Assembly: GCA_037447655.1 (NCBI GenBank)
Contig: JBBHKE010003061.1
Coordinates: forward strand, 75,427 to 104,896
Length of the DNA: 29,470 nt
Direction: 5' to 3'
Origin: Zygnema cylindricum
Taxonomy: Eukaryota > Streptophyta > Zygnematophyceae > Zygnematales > Zygnemataceae
Part shown: in pieces, positions 1-11,456 of the stretch
How positions within the stretch are numbered: position 1 is the stretch's first letter
Layout of the letters: each line of letters begins with the position of its first letter
Notes under the pieces: generated by a model
Seen by the model: the letters and a program-made list of their open reading frames with translations, nothing else
Told to the model about the DNA's origin: nothing
The model's database searches: none
Position numbers and translations under genes: made by a program

Positions 1-192
1 TTGAACATATATGCCAGACTAACCTCTACCTCAAAAGGATCTACACTAAATGCACACCTAAATTGGTCCAATCAGACCGTATATACAAGTTAAGTTTCCA
101 CCAAGAATTGTCACACATTTGTTCAAGCAATTCCGTACACAGAGCATTCATTAAAACATGTAAACGTTGGTTCAATTCCGTACGCTCTGATC

Positions 193-228
193 CGTCACGT
201 CACGTCACGTCACGTCACGTCACGTCAC
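193..228. repeat. CGTCA pentanucleotide microsatellite
   Basis: Seven consecutive CGTCA units run from 193 and end in CGTCACAC. Each junction makes an ACGT core. It lies in repeat-rich DNA with no gene nearby, so a regulatory role is not implied. Confidence 0.9.
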
Positions 229-291
229 ACATGCAAATCGGTAGTATCGTTAGATTCGATGTATTGCCGAAGATCGTCAAAAACCAACATG

Positions 292-546
292 TCTTAACCG
301 CGGGACGCGCTCCTCATTTTTCGTCGGTTTCAATATTCTTGCTTTTTCAACAATTTTCGTGCAGATACGACAAGCGGTGCGAGATGCGGAACACCACACT
401 ATTGGATGTGCTCGTACGGCAATGAACCCTCATAGGGGAATCTCTCAGTGTCAACATTTTATTGGATCAAACTATCAAAGAAATGTACCTTTAATTTTAG
501 CGCCTCTAACGAACAATGGAAAAACGAAAATTGCGTCTCTTTTAAG
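292..546 (+). repeat. Left arm of long inverted repeat
   Basis: Pairs with the reverse complement of 4991-5234. The shared core includes the run around CAGATACGACAAGCGG (361-376), and the inner edge is GCGTCTCTTTTAAG in both arms. The outer ~17 bases (293-309) match at about 14 positions. The arms differ by substitutions and a few indels near 470-490, so they are diverged rather than freshly made. Confidence 0.8.
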
Positions 547-572
547 GGTGAACTTCCATCAGGCGAAAAGTG
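545..572 (+). repeat. Short dispersed repeat, GGGTGAMSTTCCATC family
   Basis: The segment containing TTCCATCAGGCGAAAAGTG (about 553-571) recurs at 2249-2277 in the same orientation. Its first 15 bases recur inverted at about 3947-3961. The copies sit directly beside larger repeats (the TIR at 546 and the 21-bp motif at 2250), suggesting a composite of older elements. Confidence 0.75.
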
Positions 573-764
573 AGGTTCATTACTGTAATAGTGCATTTCC
601 GCATATGGCCACCACATTTTCGTACATGTCCGTACTGTTTCTTTTTTTAAATGTAAGAATATTATTGGAGATTCGTCAAGATTCTACAAACTTTTGGGCG
701 ACAACGTCCACCGTCCGATTAAGTGTTTTCGAAGCAAGCGTTCATTTTATCCAGTGTCTACCCA

Positions 765-783
765 GTCTCCTCAGGGAGGAGAC
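765..783. repeat. Perfect 8-bp hairpin
   Basis: GTCTCCTC, loop AGG, GAGGAGAC. No gene adjoins it and it has no terminator-like context. Recorded as a structural feature only. Confidence 0.7.
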
Positions 784-1349
784 GACTGTTGCTAGATAAG
801 GGATGCGTAAAATTCTAAAATTGTCACACGTGGAAAGGTCACGTACACTCCACGATGAATGTCAGATAAGAACGTTACATGTGGCATACGCCACGCGCCT
901 TTTGACAGGCGTGAGTCAAATTTACCTAAAAACAACAAAAAATCTTTGTTGAAGAATGCGCCGTGACGCCTCCTCCACCATCCATTGACATCCGGAATTT
1001 GCGGCACCTGCTTTCTTCAAAAGTTCAAATTTTCGACGGTCGAAAAAAAAAATCTAAAACCGTTTGTAGTTGTACGACGTCAAAACACGAACGTACAAAT
1101 TATACATTCACGTAATTTATTTTTTCGGGTGGTTGTACGGATACGAGTTCAGATATTGTGCTTTTGTAATCTTTGACTATGCTCGCCGTCAGAATTTGAA
1201 CCGACGTGCATCCAATCGAAAGAAGGCACATACGCGAAAGATCCCTTGCTGACACGACCTGATGGAGAAGTGAACAAAATATTAGTAAATTTTATTAAAA
1301 ATATCCGTACGATAGGGTTATCTCCGAAAGACTGGAGAAGAGGCGTTAC

Positions 1350-1552
1350 ACCGTCGCCAAACCAAATCATAAAAACCCTAAAACCTAAAAAACCATTTTG
1401 TACAAGTCCGTACCAATTTATATTTTTTTCATCTTTTAGAGCGTCGCCAAACCAAATCTTAAAAACCCTAAAAACCTTAAAAACCATTTTGTACAAGTGC
1501 GTACCAATTTATATTTTTTTCATCTTTTAGAGCGTCGCCAAACCAAATCTAC
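1350..1552. repeat. ~90-bp tandem repeat, 2.2 copies
   Basis: CGTCGCCAAACCAAATC starts at 1352, 1442 and 1533, giving periods of 90 and 91. Each unit contains AAAAACCCTAAA-type runs, CATTTTGTACAAGT and a T-rich tract ending CATCTTTTAG. The units carry the plant telomere-like word AACCCTAAA but do not form a telomere array. Confidence 0.85.
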
Positions 1553-1888
1553 GCGAGGCCAAGAATCTACGAAAACACAATGATTCCAAACCAAACAAGA
1601 CCACCGCGACCACCGCTTATCCAAAAGACAAACTAGACGGCCGCGCGACAGACACACGACGGCCGGTTACAATTTTGAATCTGACAGTGAACAAATCTCA
1701 CGCCGTGAACGCAGTTGGCTTCAGTACCGACTTTCAAAATCTTATTGGTTCACTGGATCTCCGCCTCCCCGATTGAACTCGGCGACTTTTTGCGAACACT
1801 TTGTCGTGTAGTAGATCCTTGGCGGCTACAGTACAAGATTGAAGGGAATCCCTGGATTCGAGAACCATTTCCAGACGAAAATGGTAGG

Positions 1889-2045
1889 TGAGTTCGCAAA
1901 ACGACAAGCGCATTTGACTTTGCTCGATCTGTTTGAATTTTATGGAATGAACCGTTTCGAGACAAAATGTTGGTGTGGAGCTACAAAACGACAAGTGCAT
2001 TTGACTTTTAGGGAACTGTTTGAATTTGAATATTTGATGAAATGA
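1889..2045. repeat. Imperfect ~89-bp tandem duplication
   Basis: CAAAACGACAAGCGCATTTG near 1896 recurs as CAAAACGACAAGTGCATTTG near 1985, each followed by a related CTGTTTGAATTT stretch. The copies are clearly diverged. No coding assignment is supported. Confidence 0.7.
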
Positions 2046-2158
2046 AAAGCTAGGATTCGAAGAGAGCCGTACGGAAAGATTTCGTAGGGAAGACGTTGGA
2101 CTCTGGAGGCGAAAATTTTGCGCGCGCTTTCATTTGGCGCAATCACGGAAAAGTACAC

Positions 2159-2250
2159 TACATTGCGAATCGTTATTAGTGTCAAAGTCACTAATTTGGG
2201 TTCTTAAAATTTTATTTTTTTTACGCAATTACACCGTGAATCGTTATTAG
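2159..2250 (-). repeat. Two copies of a 21-bp dispersed motif
   Basis: Positions 2159-2179 and 2230-2250 each carry a 21-bp motif of the form TACACCGYGAATCG then TTATTAG; the first copy begins TACATTG. They are inverted relative to the pair at 4465-4542, with the closest pairs nested in TIR-like order. The 2159 and 4522 copies also share flanking GTGTCAAAG. Confidence 0.8.
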
Positions 2251-2451
2251 GGTGACGTTCCATCAGGCGAAAAGTGGCGTAGTTTACAAAAATAAGCGAC
2301 CCTCCGTACCAAATCCTACCGCCTATTTTGTTTTTATAAGAAAAACAACATTACAGAGAATCTTGCCGATACTCTCCGAAGGTCTTGGAGGTAATACTGG
2401 CCGTCGGATGTTCATCTGCGAGGAGTTCGCTTCATTTTTTTCTGTAACCGT

Positions 2452-2485
2452 CAACCCACCTCCCCCACCTCGAGGAGGTGGGTTG
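2452..2485. repeat. Perfect 11-bp GC-rich hairpin
   Basis: CAACCCACCTC (2452-2462) pairs with GAGGTGGGTTG (2475-2485) across a 12-nt loop. A poly-A run follows at 2493. There is no adjacent gene, so no function is assigned. Confidence 0.75.
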
Positions 2486-3528
2486 GCAAATACAAAAAAA
2501 AAAGTTCGTGACACGCTGGACGATTAAGCTACGTGTCATGATGGAAAACCAACGAAAAATCTGAAGATTTGCACATGACGCGCGCTTTCCAAAATACAAC
2601 CGAAAATAAAAACGAAATTTCGTAACATTCTTTTGTCACGTTATTTTCAGTAACTTTTGTTCGTCACACTATTTCTCTCAAAGGACTTTCGTTATGTTCA
2701 AAAACAGAATGCCTAAAAAATGAGCTGGCGTACAGACTGGCGTCTGCAAAAAGTATAAAACTTCTATCGTATGATTACTTCGTACGCAGGTACATGGTAC
2801 GAAAGTGAAGATTTGAAGCTAAGGGTATTTTCGCATGTAACCGAAACTTAGTCTTGTTACTTTGTTTTTTAGCGAAGATTCTCCGTACAATTTTCAGAGC
2901 ATTCGTATGTAAAGAAATGAAATCGTAACTTAAAATTGTGACGGATGTAGACGTGGGTGTAATTTGTGACGATTGTACACGAGTACAAAACTCGCGACAA
3001 TCGATGACGTTTACAAAATAGAGACGGTTGTAGACGTCTACCTACTTGTGACATTGTAGATGTTTAGGGTTTGTGACATTTTGACGTCACGCGTACTTAT
3101 GATAGCGTTGACGTCACTAATTCCAAAACATTCCGCCATGGTTTCCCGATTTTGTTTTTTCGTCCGTTCTCACTCTACTTGCCATCAAATTAAGCTAAAA
3201 GACAGCCAAAACAAATATTTTTCATAGATCTTTCATTTGATACCTTTCTTGCCTTTTTTCATTGCAAGAATTGTGAGATAGACGCGTTAGGTGGAGAGGG
3301 AGAGAAAGAGAGGCACTTTCACCATCTTCGCTTTTGCGAAATGGAGTCAGTTGGTCGAAACCCCCCTCCACGGGCCCGGTACGGAAAAAAGCGCACGGAA
3401 AAAAGTCACGCATAGGTTGGAAACGTGTAGTGGGTTTTTTTTTTGGTACTCCGCGGACAAAAATTGTCAAAAAATATGACACGTGCGACAACATCTTCCT
3501 ATTCGCTCTTCTTTTTGGACTATATTTA

Positions 3529-3550
3529 AAATCACCTCGCGAGGTGATTT
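3529..3550. repeat. Perfect 22-bp palindrome
   Basis: AAATCACCTCG followed directly by its reverse complement CGAGGTGATTT, with no spacer. This could be a dimeric protein-binding site or an element centre. Nothing else in the neighbourhood supports either. Confidence 0.8.
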
Positions 3551-4201
3551 GACGTTAAGTTTGAACGTGTGATGAAAGGACGCGAAAATGGGTCGAAATG
3601 CGCTAAACGACAAATTGCATCGCGCTAGTCGACAAACTTACGTACGTCTAAAGTTTCACTGTAATGTAACTTGTACGGTGCTAATTTCAATTTTTTGGTA
3701 CGGCTGCGGATTTTCTCGTTTTTTTCTAAGTTATGAAGGAAAACGACACGAAATAACTGTAACTTTACCACATGCGAAAATACCCTAAGTTTGTCGGTGC
3801 TAAAAATCTAAAAGATATTCAATATCGGATCGTAGCTTGCGTGGCGTCAGTCATTTTAGAACACGTGGCTTACAGACTCTACGTGATGGAACATCGACTC
3901 AATCGACCCGGTCTGTAGAGTTTGCCGTACAATTACAGAAACGTATGATGGAACTTCACCCTTGGACTATAGAAATTATTAGTATCAATAATAAATTAGT
4001 GTCATTGATTCTAATTTGTGTATCAATACCATTATGAAAAAAATGTTTAATTGTAATTTCTCTATAACGCTGATTTAGGTATACAAAATCCGCCGTCATT
4101 ACATACACGTTAAAATAGGTAAAAGTACAGAATCTGACATTACGTACCACGTCGCGTCCTTTCAGTGTAATACATCCATAATTCTAATTTGGGTTTGCGA
4201 A

Positions 4202-4220
4202 CGAGTTTGTCGCAAACTCG
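4202..4220. repeat. 8-bp hairpin
   Basis: CGAGTTTG, loop TCG, CAAACTCG. Isolated; no neighbouring gene. Confidence 0.6.
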
Positions 4221-4464
4221 ACTCCACGTTTATTCTAAGCGCAGTTCTGTATGCAACCGACATAAGTTAACTACAATTTCCGTGCGATTTTCGGTAATCA
4301 AATACAGTTTCGTACCAGCAAACACATTCCGTACACCACACTATTCATGAAATAAGTACGGAAATTCCATTGACGCTACTTTACAAGAACCGTAATTAAC
4401 GTCACGGATAAAATAGAATCAGTCAATGTCAAAATTTTGGGGCGCCGATATAGAGTACATAAGT

Positions 4465-4542
4465 CTAATAACGATTCACGGTGTAGTATACATGATTTTC
4501 GAAAATATTTAAACTTTGACACTAACAACGATTCGCGGTGTA
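4465..4542 (+). repeat. Two inverted copies of the 21-bp dispersed motif
   Basis: 4465-4485 and 4522-4542 read CTAAT/C-AACGATTC then RCGGTGTA. They are reverse-complement partners of the copies at 2230-2250 and 2159-2179. Together the four copies form an inverted pair about 2.4 kb apart inside the larger inverted-repeat region. Confidence 0.8.
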
Positions 4543-4709
4543 GTACAATATTGTACGGTACAACATGATCCTCTATTAGTGTAGATAAGTAGTAACAGCC
4601 TAACAGGAAATGGGCGCCCCTACATTAATTCCCTTTTCCATGAAAAACAATTTATATATTTTTTTTCCTGTACACAGCCCATCTTTAGTAGCGTTAAATA
4701 ATAAATAAT

Positions 4710-4751
4710 AAAATAGCGTAAGTGCTTGTTTAATACACTAAACGCTATTTT
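4710..4751. repeat. 10-bp stem with 22-nt loop
   Basis: AAAATAGCGT (4710-4719) pairs with ACGCTATTTT (4742-4751). It lies in AT-rich intergenic DNA and may be the remnant of a small foldback element. Confidence 0.6.
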
Positions 4752-4990
4752 GTGTATCAACACTGAAATCACTTAAAAACATACGTTAATTCTACAGTAA
4801 TTTTGGCATTTTTCACCAAATCGTGTGTCGATTTGTCGCATGTACGCTGAGCTGGCATCAACACAACACTGGTAAAAACGTAAAAACGTTATTTTCCTCT
4901 TTCTTTGAGTCCTCCGGCGCGCAAAATGTAATGTCGAGTATTGCGAGGATATAATTGGCTCTAACGAAAACACGTGGCAGCTGTTCATGT

Positions 4991-5234
4991 CTTAAAAGAG
5001 ACGCAATTTTCGTTTTTCCTCGTTCGTTAGAGGCGCTAAAAATGAAGGTGCGATTCTTCGATCAAATAATGTGGTATCATTGAGAGACCACCCTATGAGG
5101 GTTCGTTGCCGTACGAGCACATCCAATAGTGTGGTGTTCCGCATCTCACACCGCTTGTCGTATCTGCACGATAATTGTTGAAAAAGCAAGACTCCTCAAA
5201 CCGACGAAAAACGAGGAACGCGTCCAGCTGTGAA
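4991..5234 (-). repeat. Right arm of long inverted repeat
   Basis: Inverted copy of 292-546, sharing the stretch that reads CCGCTTGTCGTATCTGCACG on the plus strand near 5152. It ends about 250 bases upstream of the start codon of the LRR gene, so the repeat could lie within that gene's promoter region. Confidence 0.8.
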
Positions 5235-5486
5235 GATAAAAAACATGAAAAAGGAGGAAACACGTTGACTCCGTACAAACAAGGGAGCGATGTATCCATT
5301 TCGAACTGCCCGACGCTGAGAGCTTTACTTTCGGGAAAAGGATTAAATGCCAATCGGCGAAACATTTTGACCACAAGATTCCAACCAAACGCCAAACGAG
5401 AACGACAATTTTTTTTTTTAGTATTTAATTTATTTCCGACGTTTCTCCTCAGTTACTCCCTCTCCTCCTCTTCCTCTGCAGACGCC
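5235..5486 (+). promoter_or_regulatory. Upstream region of the LRR gene
   Basis: No clear TATA box is seen. A pyrimidine-rich leader (about 5440-5480, CTCCTC repeats ending CTCTGCAG) precedes the start codon. The CAG at 5478-5480 could be the acceptor of a 5'-UTR intron or simply leader sequence. The transcription start cannot be fixed from sequence alone. Confidence 0.3.
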
Positions 5487-8400
5487 ATGGCATTGGCTGC
5501 CGCCCTAGGGATACTATTGCTCCACGTGGCAGTCTCATGTGCCGAAGAAGATTATTGGTCGAATAAAGGCCCCTTGGTTCCTCAAGACGGTGAGTTTTCC
5601 TGAATATTCTCACCCTCTCACTCGCACTCTCCCGCGATTTTTATTTTTTTCCCTTCGTTTCCGCAAAAAATAACATGATCCTTATTGCATCCACTAATAC
5701 ATTGCCACGTGGCCACACGTGCAGAAAGCGTGCTACACGCTTTGAAGGACAACATGGAGAACGGCGGCTACTGGGAAGTTTCCTGCAACTACTTTATTAT
5801 CTGCGACGACGACGGTTATGTCATAAGAATGTTAGTGGACAGAGGGGAAGGGAGGGGAGTGAGGGGCAGAAATGAGGAGAGAGGAGAGAAAGGTGGAGGG
5901 AGGATGGGGGAGAGGGGAGGAGAGAGCGTGAGTGAGGGACGAGAGGACACGGGAAAGACAGAAGAGAGGGAGAGTGGACGGCAGAGGGAGAGGGAGAGAG
6001 GGGAGGGCAGGGGAAGGGGGAGAGAGGAGAGGAATAGGGGAGGGGAGGAGAGGGAAAGGGAGAGGGAAGGGAGGGAAGAGGGGACGGGGAGCGGAGGGAG
6101 AGGGTGGGGGAGAGGGAGAGGGAGAGGGAGAAGGTGAGGGATTGAAAGAAAGAGAGGGATAAAGGGAGACGGTGAGGAGCGGGGGAGAGGGAGAGGGTGA
6201 GGGATAGAAAGAGAGAGAGGGATATGGAGAGGGAGAGGGTGAAGAAGAGAGGGGGAGAGGGTGAGAGTGGAAGCAGAGAGCGAGAGAGAGGGTGAGAGGT
6301 GGAGATATAATTTTCTTATAACCAGCCTAAGATATGTATATTTACATGCTGACGGACTGTGGATGATTGCAGATTCATTCAAAACCAATATATGAAGGGC
6401 CCCATAACACCGGAAATCAGCAATTTGACACGTCTTCAGAGACTGTGGGTGGCCTATTCGACTCTACTTCAGTATGGCAACATGAATAATGTTCATTATT
6501 TTACGGTGGTTATTATATTTGCTGTTAGTAAATTATTGTTGTACTGATGTTACATGATTATTATAATTATTGATATTACTATTGTTGTTGATAATGTTAA
6601 CTTGCTGTCATTTATGTCTTATTGCTTGGGCAACATTTGATGTGCAAATAAGAATTTTAGCTTTGTTTCTATGTCTTGCCTTAGCTTTGTGTGTCATTTG
6701 ATGTGGATTTTCTATTCTGGCCCTTTTGAGTTCGTTGATCTCATCGTGTATTTTTTTTATTTGTCGTTGTTGTTCTATTACAATCCTAAATTATCAAAAT
6801 TTCTCTATAACTCCGACTAAACCGAAAAAGTTTTAAATTCCCTAGCAAAGACTCTCAGTTGAATTTATTTCAACAACACCAAATGCTACATTTTTATTAG
6901 AGTACATGTTTTAGTCAATTTTGCCGTTTATTATTTCTCCCTGTTTTTCTTCGGGTCAATTCAATTGACATTTTTTGTCAATAATATGCAAGTTTTATGG
7001 ACTTTCTAGTGCTTGAAGCAAATGACTTATCCAGACTTATAGCCATGGTAGGTAGATGTTGAATGAAATTTTGATCAATGACATTTATTCAAATTTATGA
7101 TCCATATTTATTCCATGAAAACCCTCTCAACTACGGAGAGGTTAATGTTTTAACTCTTGATAGATCACTTAAACATGGAAGGATGGTTGGACAGTGACAT
7201 GTATAACAACCAACTGTACGGACCAATTCCGGACACTATTGGCAACATTGCAACTCTCCAGTTTTTGTGAGTATAAGTGCTTTACAAAGTGAGGTTAACA
7301 ATAGGTGAACTTCTACTTTGAAATGCACTACTATTAGGTGGCAATTGTTCTTAACCACTCCTGCATTTCGTTTGTAATTCGTGATATGTAGAAATCTAAG
7401 TTAACACGTTAAATCTTGTATACTAGACAGATTAGTTCCATCAAATTTCAAATTGCAAAATGGAAATGCTAAGAAAAGGTCGTCTAATTCACAATTGTCT
7501 AAAGAATCAAACTTTTGATGCCTCTATTTTTTTGGGAATTTTGGTGGACGGTTGGCCAGATACCTCAACAATAACAACTTGAGTGGAACCATTCCAGCTT
7601 CGCTCGGCCAATTACCCCTTATTGAACTGTAAGGCAGACTTCAATTGACATGTGATTGACATCAAGTGTACAATTGAAGTTAATCTTGTAGACATTTGTT
7701 AGAAATTCATTTTCACACATAAGCTAGACTATTTATGACTTTTTGCCCATGAGGTTTAGATGAAGAAAATGATATCTTGTCATACTTTTCAAAAATAAAA
7801 ACGCACAATTTCTTGTATTGTTGCGAAGAGCGATAAATTTCTTTCTTGAAATGATGGTGTTCTTAAGAAGCTTATTTGAGAGCTGAAACAGAGATGTGGA
7901 TATATTTTATATTCCCAATACTGGCTCTTATGTTCACATATGGGGTGGGTGGACAGGGGACTAGATCGTAACAAATTTACTGGAGGCATCCCATCTTCTT
8001 TCGGCAACCTGTCAAAGATACATAGATTGTGAGACCACAATTACTATGAGAGAAAAGAAGGATATCATACATAAACTCAACTTGTCGTCGATAACTTTAT
8101 GGCTATTTAGATAGACATGTCTCCTGAGATGCAATTGAAAAAAAAAATCTCATAAAAGTTTTCTCAAAGCGACTGCCACAACAAATGAGATGGATTGTTT
8201 TTCCAGGATGGAAGAATTCTTTATTGATCACAAAGACCTTGTCCATAATTAAGAATTTTTTGAATGTATTTTCTAAGATTCTTTGTAACTAGAGAACTAA
8301 ATCACAACATAACTCAAGTGGTGAGGCCAACTGAGGTAGTAAGCGGAGCACCATGGCATGTTATGTGACGTGACATAAAACAATGTTGCATAAGGAGTAG

Positions 8401-11400
8401 AGAGTAGATTAATTTTACTCGAAGTCTACACAAGATTGCATTTTTGGGAGACCTTGTTCTATTCTCATTTTAAATGCATATGTTCATACCTCATTATATT
8501 GACAATATGGGTATGTTGGGGGTTACAGGTGGCTCAATAACAACGAATTGACTGGAAATATTCCCTCTTCTTTTGGTGGAATGTCTGCCTATATGATGTA
8601 AAAAACATTGTACTAACTTGTGTCTGCATGTGAACAAGGGTTTTAGGGTTTGTTGAGCCAATAATGATTGATGAATTGTCAATGTGTTGTTTTACCGTTA
8701 TATAGGTGTTAACAAGCTAAGAATGCTGGGAAATGATGAGAGATGTCAAATAATTATTGATGGGATATAGATTGCATTGTGATTGGAGAAGAGCTCATTG
8801 AGATCTGTTGTAGATATGGTACTTTAATGTTTTGAGTTGTCGCAAGACTTGAGCATTTAGAATATGTCATACGCTTTTAGACAAACTAATACCAATTGTC
8901 ACGCTAATGATGTTCACAAAACAATAATATAATACCAAGTATTGCCAATGTTACGACATACTATTTTTGTCTTGTAAGTTTTGTTTCTCATTGAAAGCAT
9001 CCGTATTACTGATGATATTTCTCTTGATGCAACACCAAAATCTCTTGAGGAATGGGGACAGAAACTTAGGAAGCAACAAACTGAATGGAAGCATTCCAAC
9101 ATCCATTGGTCTTCTAGAAAATCTTGTGATGTTGTAAGTACCTTCCGAGAAAAAATGCGTCCATGGAGCACGAGTTTTATTATCAATCATTATCTTGTTT
9201 CATGTTTTACCGTTGACCTCAAAAAATAGGAGGAAAAAAAGAATTATGAGAAAAACTACTATCTATGAAAAAAAGCTCTTAACAATATGTATATATGGTG
9301 TACGAGTAGAAGGGAAAGAAGGTGATGAATGGTACATATTCTTGTTCCCGAATTGTAGTAGAACAATTATTTTTCTAATTAGTACGTTTTGGGTATTAAC
9401 TCTAATGGAACGCATGACAGATATTTGAATGACAACCAATTGAGTGGAAGTATTCCAGCGTCCCTCGCTAATTGCCAGTGGCTCACATACTTGTGAGTTG
9501 CACAAAAACTGATGGTGAATAATTCACTTTAACTTATTGGGAAGAAATGAATCGTACTTATTGGGAAGAAATGAATCGTGATGTACTGTTTATATCCCAT
9601 GAAATACACAGTATGTCAATAGAATGTGACAAAAAGTTGTTAACAATAGTCAATGGTATCTCATCTAGTGAAGTTTTATTTCTAATCTTCCAGATTTATC
9701 TTTTATAGTTCTGATTGTTAATTTGTGGGAGATCAACAGATACTTGCAGAACAACCAACTGAGTGGAGGCATTCCATCATTCATTTCTCAATTGCCTTTG
9801 TTGGCCTCATCGTAAGACCCCTTACCTTGTGAACTACATTTATAGCGAGCATTACGTGTTTTTGAGATTCATCCTAAAAATTGAGATTGCTCTACACATG
9901 TAAAAATATTCCCATTTGGGATTTGCTTCTTTAGCTTCTGTATCAAAGATGCTCTTGTATTCACACATTTGAGTACATCGTCTGTCTTTATGTGAACATA
10001 TTCCACTCTTGTGGCATGTTCAGGACCTTCTATAATAACTTTTTCTCTGGGCCCATCCCTTTTGCCAACAACTCCCACCCTACTTGCGATGAGCTGGCGG
10101 GAAATTGTTTGTTCGGTGTCGACCTACCACGTGCATGCAATGCCAGCTCGCAGCGCCCAGCCGCCGAGTGCGCCAAGTTCTGCAACGCCCTGCAGCCAGG
10201 TGGCGCGTGCGGAGGCTTCGGTGCATGCAGCAACGATAAAATCACGGGGATTGCCACGTGTACTTGCCAGGAGGGCTTCAGTAACACCGCCAACAAGCAC
10301 ACTTGCAGAGGTGAGTCTGCGCTTTGATGGAATGACTAATGCTCAGCTAATTTTATTTTATGTTATGTTGTGCTATGCAATGCTATGTTTTGCTATGTTA
10401 TGCTATTTCATCATAAGTTGATTGTCGCCATAATAGGTTCTATTGAGAGAATTCTAATGCGAAAGCTGCCGCAGATGTAGATGTATCGTCAATTACATTG
10501 CCAATGATAATGGCAACGCCAATGTCGATGCCAATGCAAATGATAATTCTTATGATAATGCCATGCCAATGCGAATGCCAATGGGAATGGTAATGCTAAT
10601 TCTAAAGGTAATGCCGATGAAAAAGCTAATGCCAACCTGAATACAAATTTTAATGCACTAATGCTCATGCTAATTCTAATGCCAATGCCAATTCAAATGT
10701 CAACGCTAATGCATTTGCTGGGGCCAATGCTAACCCTAAACGCTAATGCCATCACAAGTGTGAATGCTGTTGGAAGTTCCATTGCAGAAGCTAATGCTTA
10801 TGCGAATGAGAATGCTGTTGTTGTCGCCACTTCTATTTCTAATGCTATTACTACATCTATTACTAATGCGGTTACTATGCTCTTACTAATTCATTTACTA
10901 TTGTATTACTAATGCTCTTACTGATGCTTTTACTAATTCTCTTAGTATTGCTATTACTGTTGCTCTTACTGATGTTAATACTAATTGTATTACTAATTCT
11001 ATTACGAATGCTATCGCTAATGCAAATGCCATTGCCAATGTTGTTGCTATGCCTATAGCTATTTCTTTCGCCATTACTACAGCAAATGCTTTTGCAATTA
11101 TGGCTACGAAGGGTTAAATGCGAATGCTAATGTTATTGCTGATGCGAATGTGAATGCAACGGTGAATCTGAAGATCTGTCATTCGAATGCCAATCTCTCT
11201 ACATTTTTCAATATTCGTCCTTTTGGAAATATTGGGCAAGGCGGATGGTAAACAAAAAGCTAGACCATTTGCTCTTTTCCCTCTTTCTCCTTTTTTTTTA
11301 TACTATCACCCAGGTCAACCTTCACCTCCTCCTCCACGTCCCCCGCCATCTCCAACTCCAAGATCTCCTCCTCCTCCCCCTCCTCGCTCTCCTCCTCCTC

Positions 11401-11456
11401 CCCCTTGCTCCCCCCCTCCCCGTCAAACACCCCCTCCCCCAAAGTTGAAAGCATAG
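5487..11456 (+). CDS. Secreted LRR protein with EGF-like module and Pro-rich tail
   Basis: Twelve exons: 5487-5589, 5725-5830, 6373-6444, 7195-7266, 7560-7628, 7957-8028, 8529-8597, 9062-9133, 9421-9492, 9740-9811, 10024-10310, 11314-11456. All have GT/AG borders and compatible phases, and sum to 1,209 nt (402 aa plus TAG). Residues 1-19 form a signal peptide (MALAAALGILLLHVAVSCA). Exon 2 is an LRR N-cap (YWEVSCNYFIICDDDG). Exons 3-10 each encode one 23-24-residue plant-type LRR (for example YLNDNQLSGSIPASLANC) bounded by phase-2 introns. Exon 11 ends the LRRs and adds a Cys-rich module ending in an EGF-like CTCQEGF...C pattern. Exon 12 is Ser/Pro-rich (SPPPP, RSPPPPPP) and ends KLKA. There is no transmembrane segment or kinase, so the product is probably an extracellular or wall-associated ligand-binding or structural protein. 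The start has a good context (GCCATGG). Exon calls are strong; function is inferred. Confidence 0.88.
5838..6304. repeat. Polypurine (GA/GGGA) tract filling intron 2
   Basis: About 460 bases of almost uninterrupted purine on the plus strand, made of GAGAGG, GGGAGA and AGAGGG words. It fills most of the 542-base intron between LRR-gene exons 2 and 3. Long open frames here on both strands are artefacts of low complexity. Such tracts can form triplex DNA or R-loops. Confidence 0.9.
10330..11180. repeat. Degenerate AATGCN / three-base-phased repeat in intron 11
   Basis: About 850 bases of intron 11 consist of AATGC-type hexamers grading into ATTACTAATGCT-type words. Much of it is three-base periodic with T-ending triplets. 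Read in phase, long stretches are stop-free and rich in Asn, Ala, Thr, Ile and Ser. It begins with an ATGCTATG-type run near 10360. GT and AG borders at 10311 and 11313 splice it out cleanly in my gene model. Confidence 0.8.

Larger units (their letters stand above)
292..5234. mobile_element. Candidate 4.9-kb element bounded by long inverted repeats
   Basis: Two ~245-bp sequences in opposite orientation bound this region. The interior has no convincing coding sequence: its ORFs are short and lack recognisable domains. It contains further nested inverted copies of short motifs (2159-2250 against 4465-4542). Long TIRs and no transposase would fit a non-autonomous Mutator-like or foldback element. 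I found no convincing target-site duplication, and the outer edges are fuzzy by about 10 bases. Two independent insertions of one family in opposite orientation is the alternative. Confidence 0.45.

Noticed and set aside
63-799. 120- and 146-codon frames at the left edge
   Set aside because: They cross the inverted-repeat arm and have no domain; similar peptides appear inverted at 4992-5395 only because the DNA is repeated.
1365-1480. Telomere-like AAACCCTAAA words
   Set aside because: Only isolated words inside a 90-bp tandem repeat; no continuous telomeric array.
5175-5486. Extension of the LRR protein upstream to 5175
   Set aside because: The upstream residues are low complexity or derived from the inverted repeat; the signal peptide starts directly at the Met at 5487.
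5816-6388. 190-codon minus-strand open frame rich in Ser, Leu and Pro
   Set aside because: It is the complement of the GA-rich intron 2 tract; composition alone keeps it open.
8980-9230. Frame 8981-9229 as a separate protein
   Set aside because: The LRR exon 9062-9133 lies here in another frame with proper splice sites and phase.
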